Below are positions 28,308 to 38,300 of a stretch of DNA of 64,000 nucleotides, one piece after another. A program made the position numbers and the translations under genes. The notes below the pieces were generated by a model. It saw only the letters and a list, made by a program, of their open reading frames with translations, searched no databases and had not been told where the DNA came from. This stretch comes from Bacteroidia bacterium (GTDB lineage: Bacteria > Bacteroidota > Bacteroidia > J057), in the NCBI GenBank assembly GCA_019695295.1, contig JAIBAH010000003.1, forward strand, positions 53,939 to 117,938. The letters are read 5' to 3'. How positions within the stretch are numbered: the stretch's first letter is position 1; each line of letters starts with the position of its first letter.

Positions 28308-28862
28308 ATGAAATATTTATTTACTATTTGTCTGCTTGGGTGTATGTATTTGGGTTATTCCCAAAATATTATGTTTTTTAGTTTTAATGACAAGTACGAG
28401 AAAGTAACCAAAGAATTAAAGTCCTTACCTTGCGATACGCTTTTTCAAACGGATAAAACAGCACCGCTGACCGCTTTCTATGACGGATTTACAGCAAAGT
28501 ATTATTTTAATACCGAAAACCGTTTGTACAAGATAGATGTGTTTAAAAATTATGCTTCTGTCAAAGATTCCCGGGAAGCGGTAGAAGGGGCATTGGTTTA
28601 CTTTGATAAAATCAAAGCGTATATGACATCAAGCACCAAAACGAAATACAAAAAATATAAAGCCCATAAAAAAGACAATCTCTATGAGATGGAAGTGACC
28701 ACCTACGCTGACAATGACGTTGAAGTACGGTTGGGAGGCTGGAATAAATCGCTTTCTCCGGGAGAGCAGTATGAGCCGGATTATGAAACCATGAGAATTT
28801 CCAGGCGGGAAAAAGAGCCGGAAGATACAGAGGACACTAACCTCAACGTAACTGCTAAATAA
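28308..28862 (+). CDS. Secreted protein of unknown function
   Basis: Family not recognised. The 184-residue product has a Sec signal peptide (MKYLFTICLLGCMYLGYSQN, cleavage near the Ser-Gln). The mature part alternates strands and helices, with LPCDTLFQTD and a Lys/Tyr-rich middle (KTKYKKYKAHKK), and ends in a highly charged tail rich in Glu and Asp. One mature Cys, no T9SS domain, so probably periplasmic. Monocistronic, closed by a good terminator. Confidence 0.75.
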   Translation: MKYLFTICLLGCMYLGYSQNIMFFSFNDKYEKVTKELKSLPCDTLFQTDKTAPLTAFYDGFTAKYYFNTENRLYKIDVFKNYASVKDSREAVEGALVYFDKIKAYMTSSTKTKYKKYKAHKKDNLYEMEVTTYADNDVEVRLGGWNKSLSPGEQYEPDYETMRISRREKEPEDTEDTNLNVTAK

Positions 28863-28900
28863 GCAAAATTAATCTGTTTTTTACGAGGGAATTAAGACAA

Positions 28901-28932
28901 AAGAAGCTGAATACAAAACAGCTTCTTTTTTA
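28901..28932 (+). terminator. Intrinsic terminator
   Basis: A perfect 9-bp stem, AAGAAGCTG with CAGCTTCTT, around an AATACAAAA loop and followed by TTTTTA. Confidence 0.85.
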
Positions 28933-28984
28933 TTTCATTTTAGTTTCGGTAATTTGCACCCGTATTAATGTTGATAAACAAAAG

Positions 28985-29968
28985 ATGAAAAAAAATATAC
29001 TGATTGTTTTTCTTACTGTTTTCTTTAGCGTTTCGTTTGCTCAGCAGATTTCCCGCCCTTTTCACATCCGCAAGCCTTACCCTAAGCCCAATTCTCTGTT
29101 TCTGAATGATACTGTATTGAACAAAACCAAAAATAAAGCAGTAACCGGAATTGCCGTGGGGGGATATGTTGCATTCGGGGCGTATCTGGGGAGTGCCTGG
29201 TATTCCAAGGAAGATTTGGGGCCTTTTCATCTTTTTAATGACTGGCACGAGTGGCAGCAGCTTGACAAAGCCGGGCATATGTACGGAGGATATCATGCTT
29301 CCAAATGGATGATTGATTTGTACAAGTGGTCGGGAATGCCCAAAAAAAGAGCAATCTGGCAGGGGGGACTGATGGGCTTTGCTGCGATGTCGAGCATTGA
29401 GGTATTTGACGGATTTGGGAAAAAATGGGGAGCATCTTTGTCTGATATTGGAGCCAATGCGTTGGGAAGCTCTCTTATCATGGTAAATCAGGCCCTCTGG
29501 AATGAAGAACGGATACAGCGGAAATACAGTTATTTGCCCTCCATTTATACCCGGGCAGATTCCGTTGCGAAATACGGGAACGCCCTGGGCACCAATATCC
29601 CGGAATTTATCCTGAAGGACTATAATGGTCAGATTCACTGGGTCAGTTTCAGGGTACATTCTTTTCTGCCGGAAGGCAATTTCAAAGACCATTATCCCCG
29701 GTGGCTGAACCTTGCCGTAGGCTACGGCGGAAGCGGGATGATAGGCCGGTACTACAACGCCAATGACCCCGGAAATCCGTATGACCCTGAATGGATGATT
29801 CAACAAAGAGAATACCGGAAGTATTTTCTGGCGCTGGACATAGACCTTGCCAATATCAGAACCCGCTCCGGTGTACTCAATGCTATCCTGCAAACTGCCA
29901 ATATGATTCATATCCCTTTACCGGCCCTGGAATTTGACCGGTATGGCGGAAGATTCCGTATCCGGTAA
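28985..29968 (+). CDS. DUF2279 family periplasmic protein
   Basis: The 327-residue product has a signal peptide (cleavage after SFAQ) and matches the DUF2279/YfiM-like family: LDKAGHMYGGYHASKWMIDL, then GLMGFAAMSSIEVFDGF and SLSDIGANALGSSL, which look like short membrane-associated helices with conserved His, Glu and Asp. Function unknown; likely periplasmic or outer-membrane associated. A sequence AATTTGCACCCG before the gene resembles the -7/start region of other Bacteroidota promoters, with one spacer base short. Confidence 0.82.
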   Translation: MKKNILIVFLTVFFSVSFAQQISRPFHIRKPYPKPNSLFLNDTVLNKTKNKAVTGIAVGGYVAFGAYLGSAWYSKEDLGPFHLFNDWHEWQQLDKAGHMYGGYHASKWMIDLYKWSGMPKKRAIWQGGLMGFAAMSSIEVFDGFGKKWGASLSDIGANALGSSLIMVNQALWNEERIQRKYSYLPSIYTRADSVAKYGNALGTNIPEFILKDYNGQIHWVSFRVHSFLPEGNFKDHYPRWLNLAVGYGGSGMIGRYYNANDPGNPYDPEWMIQQREYRKYFLALDIDLANIRTRSGVLNAILQTANMIHIPLPALEFDRYGGRFRIR

Positions 29969-30209
29969 CTCCTTAATCATACTGATGTTATAATAACCAT
30001 CAGATGTCGGGAATTGCTCGCTAAGGTTGTTTGGTAAGACCCTGAAAAGAGTGTATCAAAATGGCACCAGGTTTGCGCTTATTGTTGGGTAAAACCGACT
30101 TTCTCTTTGTGTCTCCGCGCCTTTGCGTGAAAAAAACGGCCCCCTTTGCATGCAATTTCTATAAATAAAAAAGAATGATACGACAGAATAAACTCATTAT
30201 AGTAAAATT
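29969..30209. other. Intergenic stretch with a low-complexity CTTTG motif
   Basis: 241 bp. It contains CTTTGTGTCTCCGCGCCTTT followed by GCGTGAAAAAAA around 30105-30137, a near-periodic sequence that looks foreign to its surroundings. No gene seen. Confidence 0.45.
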
Positions 30210-30506
30210 ATGAATATTGGAAAAAACCTTCTCTGGAATGAACTGAAACCGGCGGTACTTTCTGTCCGGAAAACCGAAAAAAGCAATACGTTTGCCGTAG
30301 GATTAACTCAAAATCAGGTGCTGGCCAAACACAAAACCGCCACCCCGACCTTACTTACTGTACTTCAGGGTGAAATTCTCTTCCGGATAAACGGAGAGTC
30401 AATCCGTCTTTGTACTTTGGACGCATTTGAAATTCCCGTCAATCAGGAGCATGAAGTAATAGGAGTGGAAAAAGAAAATATTTTTATCCTTTTTCAGGAA
30501 AAATAG
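30210..30506 (+). CDS. Small cupin-fold protein
   Basis: The 98-residue product fits a single small cupin barrel: strands around KHKTATPTLLTVLQGEILFR, GESIRLCTLDAFEIP and QEHEVIGVEKENIFILF. One His of the first motif (KHKT) and one of the second (QEHEV) are kept, but the full metal-binding set is incomplete, so it may bind a ligand rather than catalyse. Cytoplasmic, monocistronic. Substrate unknown. Confidence 0.7.
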   Translation: MNIGKNLLWNELKPAVLSVRKTEKSNTFAVGLTQNQVLAKHKTATPTLLTVLQGEILFRINGESIRLCTLDAFEIPVNQEHEVIGVEKENIFILFQEK

Positions 30507-30832
30507 GGAAAACCTTCCGCAGTAACGGAGCGTAAAAAACACAAAAGGAATCGTTTCTTCAGGTCAAAGCAATGGAGAAAGAACCCGGTAAACTACATTC
30601 TCCGGAAAATAAAGCGAAATAATTCGTATATTTGCACCCGATTTGAAGTTTTAGTGATTCAGAGTCGGTAATCAAAGCGTATGCTTCACTATCATTTCTT
30701 TTCTTTCTGTTTTTTATTTGAAAGCATCTAACTATCAAGACCATCAAACCGGCACTTCAATATTCTCTTCTGCTTCTTCTTACGGTATTCTCTTTTGGAT
30801 ATGCAATAGCCCGCACCGGCCTTAGTGAAGAA
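30507..30832. other. Leader region of the TPR-protein gene
   Basis: 326 bp between the cupin gene and the ATG of the TPR gene. It holds an exact -7 box (30627-30634) and, from 30734 on, a frame continuous with the TPR gene that encodes what looks like a signal peptide. Confidence 0.5.
30627..30634 (+). promoter_or_regulatory. -7 box upstream of the TPR gene
   Basis: TATATTTG matches TAnnTTTG exactly and is followed by CACCCG, a context also seen before the DUF2279 gene. No TTTG at the -33 distance. Confidence 0.45.
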
Positions 30833-32242
30833 ATGCTCCATCAAAAAAATCAGGTAGAGCAACTGATTACGCAATTTAAAATGGATGAAGCCCTGTCGGT
30901 TTCCCGGGTTTTGCCTGCGCCGTACAGCGATTTTTATCAGTTGAATATCCATTTCTACAAATTTACAGCATCTCAGGACAACGAACATAAAACCACTTTT
31001 TTTGCAGAATGGGACAATGCCCTTGCCGCTGTTTCCTCCCTTCCGGATGACAATGAACACAAAAACATCCTTCTGTGCGAAATGCATTCCAAGAGAGCAT
31101 CCATTGATTTTTTGTCTCAGGATTATGTAACCGCAGCCTGGCATCTGAGAACGGCTTATCAGTACATTCAGACCAATAAAAAAAAATTTCCCGACTCTCC
31201 TTCCAACCTGAAAATGGCAGGAGTTTACAATGTGCTGTTTTCCAATGTCCCCAAAGAGTATCAGTGGTTTATGAACATGCTTGGATTCAAGGGGAATTTT
31301 GACAGTGGGTACAAACAGTTAAAGGCTGCAGTAAATGAAAATGATATCCTTAGGGCCGAAGCCAGTATTATTTTGTTTTTTACGGAAAAAAATATGCTGG
31401 GGAAACCCAAAGAGGCGATTCAGAGACTTACAGCAGAGCAGCAAAAATCCGGAAAATCTATCATTCTCGATATATTTATGGCTTCGGGGTATTTTGGAAC
31501 AAACGAAAACGATAAAGCCATTGCGATTCTCAATAACCGGAAAACCTATGCGGAAAATAGTACGGTTTTCTTCATTCCCTACTGGGACTATCTGCTCGGG
31601 AAATCCTATTTCTATAAGGAAAACTACAGTTCGGCAATCCATTATTTTGATTTATTCCTGAAAAATATCAAAGGAGAACTCTATACCGGTGACGCTTTGT
31701 TTCGTTTGGGAATGTCCTATCTGCTCAACGGCGATTATACTACAGCCAAAAAGCACTTTCTGGATCTTCAATCCCGGAAAAACTCCGGATTTGATGAGGA
31801 TGCATACGCACTTTCTACGGCCAAACGCTTTAGTAAATCGGCTCCCTCCGGTCATACGAAGCAACTGTACCGGGCAAGAAACCGCTATGACGGCGGGTAT
31901 TATACCGAAAGTATTCTCATCCTCGATAAACTCAAAAAAGAAATAACAGAATTAACCCAGGAAAATAAAGTGGAAATGTATTACCGGTACGGAAGAGTCT
32001 ATCATCAGGCTGATTTTCCCAATGCCGCAAAAACGTCCTACCTTGCCTGTATTACTGAGACCACTCCGGGAAACTCCCTTTACATGCAGCCCTATTCCTG
32101 TTATTATTTAGCGGAAATGTATAAAAAAGAAGGGCAAACAGAACTGGCAAGAACTTACTATAAAAAAGCCCTGTCCTATAACGGATACCTTTATCAGAAC
32201 GGCCTGGAAAGTAAATGTAAAGTGGCACTTAACCGGCTTTAG
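30833..32242 (+). CDS. Tetratricopeptide-repeat protein, probably exported
   Basis: From the first ATG the product is 469 residues of helical repeats. TPR-like pairs are clearest near 220-330 (YWDYLLGKSYFYKENYSSAIHYFDLFL, with spaced Gly/Ala/Tyr positions) and 365-465 (MYYRYGRVYHQADFPNAAKTSY; YYLAEMYKKEGQTELARTYY). It probably acts as a scaffold. The frame stays open upstream to a TGA near 30722, and codons from 30734 would read IKTIKPALQYSLLLLLTVFS then FGYAIA, a good signal peptide but with ATC instead of ATG. I keep the ATG at 30833 as the safe start and regard 30734 as likely. Confidence 0.75.
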   Translation: MLHQKNQVEQLITQFKMDEALSVSRVLPAPYSDFYQLNIHFYKFTASQDNEHKTTFFAEWDNALAAVSSLPDDNEHKNILLCEMHSKRASIDFLSQDYVTAAWHLRTAYQYIQTNKKKFPDSPSNLKMAGVYNVLFSNVPKEYQWFMNMLGFKGNFDSGYKQLKAAVNENDILRAEASIILFFTEKNMLGKPKEAIQRLTAEQQKSGKSIILDIFMASGYFGTNENDKAIAILNNRKTYAENSTVFFIPYWDYLLGKSYFYKENYSSAIHYFDLFLKNIKGELYTGDALFRLGMSYLLNGDYTTAKKHFLDLQSRKNSGFDEDAYALSTAKRFSKSAPSGHTKQLYRARNRYDGGYYTESILILDKLKKEITELTQENKVEMYYRYGRVYHQADFPNAAKTSYLACITETTPGNSLYMQPYSCYYLAEMYKKEGQTELARTYYKKALSYNGYLYQNGLESKCKVALNRL

Positions 32243-32370
32243 TCTCCTCAACTACGGTATTGTGCATTCGCAGAATTTTCAATGGGTCAGAAATAGATTG
32301 TTTTACCTGAAGTTTACGGGAAAAGAAAAGATTTCCGCTCCTTTGCTGTTTTTGTATTCCATAAAAAACC

Positions 32371-32378
32371 TACCTTTG
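32371..32378 (+). promoter_or_regulatory. -7 box of the 5'-nucleotidase gene
   Basis: TACCTTTG is an exact TAnnTTTG, 31 bases before the ATG. A TTTG lies at 32351-32354, but the 16-base spacing is shorter than usual. Confidence 0.5.
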
Positions 32379-32409
32379 TACAAAATAACCCCTTAACTAA
32401 ATAATCATT

Positions 32410-33933
32410 ATGACAAAAAAGTACTTTCTCTCAGTAATGATGTTGCTGCTTACAGCGACAGGACTACAGGCGCAGTTGTGCGGTAAAAATGTAGTGAAAT
32501 TTACCTTTCTTCAGGTAAATGATGTGTATGAAATAGCTCCTTTAAACAACGGAGCTGTAGGCGGAATGGCAAGAGTGGCCACCCTGAAAAAACAACTTCT
32601 GGCTCAGAATCCGAATACTTACCTGGTGCTTGCAGGGGATTTTCTCAGCCCTTCAGTAATGGGAACGGTAAAAATTGATGGGAAAAAAATCTCCGGCGCT
32701 CAGATGGTGGATTGTATGAATGCCGCAGGAATGGACTTTGTCGCATTTGGGAATCATGAATTTGATATCAAGGATGCAGAACTCAAAGACCGGATTAATG
32801 AATCAAAGTTTACCTGGATTTCTACCAATGTATCTCATGTAACCACAGACGGAGAAAAAGAATCTTTTGCAAAAACAGCCGGAAGTACCCGTGAGGAGTT
32901 TCCGAAATATATTTTAGTCACCGCAAAAAATAAAGCAGGGAAATCCGTTAAGATTGGAATTCTTTCCGCTACTCTTCCCGCCAATAAACAGGAGTTTGTG
33001 AGCTATGAGGATTTTAAAATTGCTGCCCGGAAAACCTACGATGAGATGTCACCCAAAAGTGATGTAACCCTGGGACTTACGCACCTTAGTATTCAGGAAG
33101 ATATCGAACTGGCCAAAATGCTTCCGAAACTTTCTCTGATTATGGGAGGACATGAGCACGATAATATGCTGGTAAATGTCGGAAACCTGAGAGTAGCCAA
33201 AGCCGATGCGAACGCAAAAACGGCCTTTATTCATACTTTTACCTATAATATCAAAACGAAAAAAGTAACGGTAAAATCCAGACTGCAAAAACTCGATGAA
33301 TCCGTAGCCTTAGACCCGGAGGTGAATAAAACGGTAGCCAAATGGACAGAAAAATCCAATGCCGCTTTCAAGGCGCAGGGCTTTAATCCCGATGAGGTGG
33401 TAACGACGCTTACAGAGGTATATGACGGAAGGGAAACCGAAATCCGCAATCACCCCACCAATCTGGGTACAAGTATTACAAAGGCGATGTTTGAGGCTAC
33501 GCCTTCCTGTGAGGTTGCCGTTATGAACAGTGGCGGAGTACGGATTGACGACCAGTTAAGCGGAAAACTCACTCAGTATGATGTGTTGCGTACAATGCCT
33601 TTCGGAGGAAGTGTTTATACCGTGGAGATGAAAGGAAGTTTATTGATGCAAATACTGGATACCGGCGATAAAAACAAAGGTTCCGGGGGGTATTTGCAGG
33701 TTTACAATGCATCTCAGGACCCTTCCAGTAAAGAAAGAATGGTGAATGGGGCAAAAATAGACGCAAATAAAACATATGTAGTAGCGATTAATGATTTTTT
33801 GATGACAGGAAAAGAAAAAAACATGGATTTTCTGACCGAGACTAATCCGGGTATTGTAAAAGTAACCAAACCCGGAGAAAGTGATATCCGAAAAGACATC
33901 CGTTTAACCTGGATTCAATCTTTGAAAAAATAA
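32410..33933 (+). CDS. Secreted 5'-nucleotidase/UshA-like metallophosphoesterase
   Basis: The 507-residue product has a signal peptide (cleavage after LQAQ). The N-terminal calcineurin-like domain (about 28-290) keeps the metal-site motifs LQVNDVYE (the usual DxH of motif I is NDVYE here), LAGDFLSP, FGNHEFD and GGHEHD. The C-terminal 5'-nucleotidase domain (about 325-490) has MNSGGVRIDD and the substrate-stacking GSGGYLQ. Family members dephosphorylate nucleotides or UDP-sugars in the periplasm for salvage. The change of the motif I His to Tyr is shared by some homologues and may alter metal use. Own promoter and terminator. Confidence 0.88.
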   Translation: MTKKYFLSVMMLLLTATGLQAQLCGKNVVKFTFLQVNDVYEIAPLNNGAVGGMARVATLKKQLLAQNPNTYLVLAGDFLSPSVMGTVKIDGKKISGAQMVDCMNAAGMDFVAFGNHEFDIKDAELKDRINESKFTWISTNVSHVTTDGEKESFAKTAGSTREEFPKYILVTAKNKAGKSVKIGILSATLPANKQEFVSYEDFKIAARKTYDEMSPKSDVTLGLTHLSIQEDIELAKMLPKLSLIMGGHEHDNMLVNVGNLRVAKADANAKTAFIHTFTYNIKTKKVTVKSRLQKLDESVALDPEVNKTVAKWTEKSNAAFKAQGFNPDEVVTTLTEVYDGRETEIRNHPTNLGTSITKAMFEATPSCEVAVMNSGGVRIDDQLSGKLTQYDVLRTMPFGGSVYTVEMKGSLLMQILDTGDKNKGSGGYLQVYNASQDPSSKERMVNGAKIDANKTYVVAINDFLMTGKEKNMDFLTETNPGIVKVTKPGESDIRKDIRLTWIQSLKK

Positions 33934-33949
33934 CAGATTTATATTTGTT

Positions 33950-33988
33950 CCCCTGTTGTGTCGTTTGACCATCAGGGGGATTTTTTTT
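33950..33988 (+). terminator. Intrinsic terminator after the 5'-nucleotidase gene
   Basis: CCCCTG pairs with CAGGGG over an 18-base loop and is followed by GATTTTTTTT. Confidence 0.8.
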
Positions 33989-34022
33989 ACGTAAAAACAG
34001 AAACTTCAAGGGTATTTCAGGG

Positions 34023-35099
34023 ATGAAAAAAATATTTCTTACCAGCTTTCTTTGTATTCATTTCATATATAGTTTAGCACAGTCCGAAAAGCAGGATTTT
34101 CTTCACTTTAGTGGCTATACAGAGGGATACTATCAGTATAATCCCGGATTCCCTGCTGCTCAGAACCGACCGGATTTTATTTATTCACACAACAGAATCA
34201 ACGAGGTAAATATTAACCTTGCATTTCTGAAGGCCGCCATGGAAAAAGAAAGGGTGAGAGCCAATTTAGCCATAATGACAGGTACTTATGCCAATGCAAA
34301 CCTCGCCGCTGAGCCGGGTGTCCTGAAAAATATTTATGAGGCAAATATTGGGGTAAAACTTTCCTCAGGGAAAAATCTGTGGGTGGATGCCGGGATATTC
34401 GGTTCTCATATCGGATTTGAAAGTGCAGTCAGCAAAGATTGTCCTACACTTACCCGGAGTATAATAGCGGATAATTCTCCCTATTATGAAAGCGGAATAA
34501 AAGCAGGCTATACATCAGAGAACGGGAAATGGTTTTTGTGTGGGTTGTTCCTCAATGGATGGCAGCGCATTCAGCGTATTCCGGGAAACAGTACTCCGGC
34601 GGCAGGACATCAGCTTACGTTTAAACCTAAAGAAAATATCACCCTCAACAGTAGCTCATTTATCGGAAGTGATACACCGGACAGCACCAGAAGAATGCGG
34701 TATTTCCATAATCTATACGCCTTAATCAAGGTAAACAATCAATGCAATATTGTTTTAGGCTGGGATATAGGATTTCAGCAGTCTGCTAAAAAAAGTTATT
34801 TGTACCACCCGTGGAGCGGAGGGGCTTTGATTTGTACTTTTTCTCCTCTGAAAAAAATCAAGGTTTCCGCAAGAGCCGAATATTATCAGGATAAATACAA
34901 TGTCTTGATTCAGCCCACTGTTCAAAATGGATTCAGGACTACAGGGTACTCTCTTAACTTAGATTACCATCTATTTGAAAATACGGTCTGGAGAATGGAA
35001 GGGAAAATCTTTCATTCTCCGGACGCTATATATATGAATCAAAACCGGCGGGTTAATCAAAACTACAACCTCATTACTTCCCTTGCTGTCACTTTCTGA
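34023..35099 (+). CDS. Outer-membrane beta-barrel porin (BBP2/OmpL-like)
   Basis: The 358-residue product has a signal peptide (cleavage after SLAQ) and then alternating amphipathic strands ending in aromatic residues. FSGYTEGYYQYNPGF, YSHNRINEVNINLAFLKAA, NIYEANIGVKL and DAGIFGSHIGFESAVSKDC are typical of the Bacteroidota porin family related to PF07642. It ends with an outer-membrane style strand (LITSLAVTF, terminal Phe). It probably forms a diffusion channel; the solute is unknown. It follows a terminator by 34 bp, leaving little room for a promoter. Confidence 0.8.
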   Translation: MKKIFLTSFLCIHFIYSLAQSEKQDFLHFSGYTEGYYQYNPGFPAAQNRPDFIYSHNRINEVNINLAFLKAAMEKERVRANLAIMTGTYANANLAAEPGVLKNIYEANIGVKLSSGKNLWVDAGIFGSHIGFESAVSKDCPTLTRSIIADNSPYYESGIKAGYTSENGKWFLCGLFLNGWQRIQRIPGNSTPAAGHQLTFKPKENITLNSSSFIGSDTPDSTRRMRYFHNLYALIKVNNQCNIVLGWDIGFQQSAKKSYLYHPWSGGALICTFSPLKKIKVSARAEYYQDKYNVLIQPTVQNGFRTTGYSLNLDYHLFENTVWRMEGKIFHSPDAIYMNQNRRVNQNYNLITSLAVTF

Positions 35100-35274
35100 A
35101 AAAAATTCATACTGAAATATTCAAAATGTTGTGTACAAACTGCTTATTTCTCCCTGTTTTTATACTCAACCATTCAATCATAGGACTTAGTCAATTACTT
35201 CTTTTTTGGGTCATTTCGGTTTAGTTCGGCAGGCTCACTAACCAACACTCAATGACGCCAAAAACGAAACTTTT

Positions 35275-35305
35275 GAGCAAAAATGACTTTTTGCGTAAGT
35301 CCTGA
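35275..35305 (-). repeat. Copy of a palindromic intergenic element
   Basis: In reverse orientation this 31-base segment matches 50111-50141 with one mismatch, starting TCAGGACTT. Part of the 292-bp gap between the porin gene and the next gene, where no open frame is apparent. Confidence 0.7.
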
Positions 35306-35345
35306 ATCAATTTGGTATCGATATAGGACTTGCAAACTTTTCCCA

Positions 35346-35388
35346 AACGTAGTTTCGGCAGATTTCAAAAACCCGCCGAAACTACGTT
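35346..35388 (-). terminator. Hairpin at the end of the minus-strand block
   Basis: A perfect 14-bp stem, AACGTAGTTTCGGC with GCCGAAACTACGTT, sits 4 bases past the stop of the 35392 gene. It lacks a long T tract on the minus strand, so it may be a terminator or 3' stabiliser. Confidence 0.55.
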
Positions 35389-35391
35389 AAT

Positions 35392-38300
35392 TTACTCTTT
35401 TACAAACTTAATCATTTGCTCAAAGTTTCCTTGTTTAATGCGGTAATAATAAATTCCGATAGAAAGAAGGGAAATATCAAATTCACCACTCCAATCGGGG
35501 ACTTCGGTTTTTTCTTCCCATTCTCCGACTGTTTTTCCCATCATATCCATGAGGAGGATGGAAAATGTACCATCTTGTAGTCCTTTTCCCTCAAGGGTAA
35601 TCTTTTCAGAAGCTGGGTTGGGATAAAGGCTAAACGCAGTCAGGGATTCGGAATTGCTCGTTTGGAGTTCGGGATTGGCGTACCGAGAGGGAGGCGTTAC
35701 CGTTACCGTAGGTATATTGGAATACACCGAGGCGCAGGAATTACAAAATGCCTGTACTCTATATTGTGCAGTGGCGGAAGCGGTAAAGGAATAGGTGGCA
35801 GTGTTTACGCCCGAAATCAACGTGAAAGGCGACTGTGCATTGGGTCTGGTAAACCACGAATACGTACAAACGCCGGAACCTCCGGACACATTTACCGTCA
35901 GGGTTACAGGACTGCCGCTGGAATAGGTTCCTCCTCCGGTCAGGGTTACAGTGGGGTTTGCTACCACGTTGAGCGTAAGGGTATTGGAAGTATCTATGCT
36001 ACATCCCACCCCGTTACAATTGATAATGGCTCTGTAATAGCGGGTAGAGGTAATGGAATAAACAGCAAGGCTGGCAGAGTTTCCGCCGGTATTGCTCCAT
36101 GTCGTTCCATTCGTACTCAATTGCCAAGTAATCGGGCAACTCCCTAACCCGCCGGTTACGGTTGCATTCAGGTTTACGGAACCGTTATTACACACATTCG
36201 TAGCAGAACTACTTATGGTTATCACTGGATCGGGCGTTACAGCCACCATAACGGAACTACTGTATCCAGAGGCTCCGCAGCCAATACCGGTACACCCGGT
36301 TACTCTTGCACGATAGTAGCGGTTTGCAGTTAAATTCGGAGTTTGATAAGTAGTTCCTACATAAGCAGTGGTTGTATTGGGAATATTAATTGTAGTCCAA
36401 GTCGTTCCATTGGTACTGCTTTGCCAGGTAACGTTACACGTTCCATTTCCGCCGGTAATATTTGCCGTTAAGAGGGTACTTCCTCCGCTGCATAGGGAAA
36501 GGTTTCCGGTAATGGAGGAGATAAAGGCATCCGGAACCACGTTCACGGTGGTGGTAATAGTTGAATTGCAGCCCGTTGCGGTATTTGTTCCGAGAATGGT
36601 GTAAGTAGTAGTGGTAGTAGGAGAGGCGGTAACGGAACTTCCGGTGGTACTATTCAGTCCAGTCGCAGGAGACCAAACGTAGGCTGTAGCTCCGGAAATC
36701 TGAAGCGTTCTAACCCCTCCGATACATATCGTGCTGGAGGTGGGATTTGCTACTAATGCAGGGTTCGGGTTTACGGTAATGACTCCTACATTGGAAACCC
36801 CTGTATTACACCCGTTTCCGCTGGAAGTTACTACTGCTCTGTAATACCGAGTTCCGGTAAGCGTTGGGGTAGTATAAGTAGGGTTTGTCGCATTGCTTAC
36901 ATTCGTCCAAGTGGCATTATTCGTAGAGATTTGCCACTTCAGGGTATTCGTCCCCACTCCATACACAGGATTAGCCATAAAAGTAGTAGCACCACTGCCG
37001 CAATAGGTTGCCCCTCCGGTAATCGTTACCGATGGGTCAGGAACTACGGTTACTGCAATTGCATTGGAATACCCACTACACTGCCCTGATTTTATAACTG
37101 CGATTCGGTAATAATAGGTTCCCGCTGTATTGAAGGTGGCGGTATAAGTTCCTGAGGTAGCTCCAGACACATTACTGTAAGTGATATTGTCGGTAGAAAC
37201 CTGCCACTGACGGGTGTAAGGCGTGGGTGTACCGATGAAAGTGTTGGTGAAGGTTGCGGAACCGCCGATGCAGATGCTCGTTCTATTTACTGTTGTCGTT
37301 GGCGTAAAATTAGGAGCAGTAATGGTAATATCTGCTCCATTGTCTAATCCCACGGAAGCCGGACTACTAGAGGTAACCCTTACCCGATAGCCACTTCCGG
37401 CAGGAGTATTGGGCGGTATTTGGGCAACAATCGTTCCACTTGTGGTGCCATTTAATGTGCCAATGATTACGGGACTGCTGAAGCTACCGGATGCATTTGA
37501 GAGTTCGGCAGAAAAAATATTGACCGGATTGCTTGACCCGACGGCAGTGAAAGGAATACTTATTGTACTGCCGGCACAATGAGGTCCGGTTGCTACCGCA
37601 TTTGTGGTCAGGCATGGACTTACTGTAACCGGAATCGGTACCCTGTCTGAAGGGCAGCCATTTACTACTGCTTCAACGTAGTAGGTGGTATTAATAGTTA
37701 AAGGAGGGGTAATAAAGGTGTTACCTGTCCCTAATAATGTGCCGCCCGCTTGCTGATTGTACCAATTAAAGGTAGCATTCGCATTACCCGTTACCGATAA
37801 AGTTACAGTCAATCCCATACAATTTGCCTGATTAGCAGGAGTTGCATTTGTCGGCATAGGGGAAGTGCCTGCTACGGTTTGATTAACCAACTGTCCTGAG
37901 CTATTGTAAGTAAAACTCTGTCCATTTCCCCCGCTTCCGAAATTCCCCAAACCATAATTGTTGTTATTGGCATTGCCATTAGGGGACTGCGTAGAGTCAT
38001 CAGGCTGGTGGAAGCCTTGCGTAAGCAAAGGATTAGCACCAATCGTCAAGATATTAGCCTCGCCTACTGTCCAGCATAAATTATAGCCATTGCCAATAGA
38101 AGTTACACCTGCGCTACCGATGACATCTCGGTTTAGGCTTGGAACAAAGGCATTATTGCCTCCATTTCCGTTATTATTACCATTTCCACCACCACCTGTA
38201 TTGAGGCTGGCGATAGAATCTGGATCTGCTTGTTGAAAACCCTGCACGAGTATATTACTCCCTGACTGCAAGGTATTTGTACCCGTTTGCCCTATTGTCC

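Noticed and set aside
28940..29911. 323-codon minus-strand frame opposite the DUF2279 gene
   Set aside because: It is antisense to a gene with a clear signal peptide and family motifs, and its own sequence lacks any family pattern.
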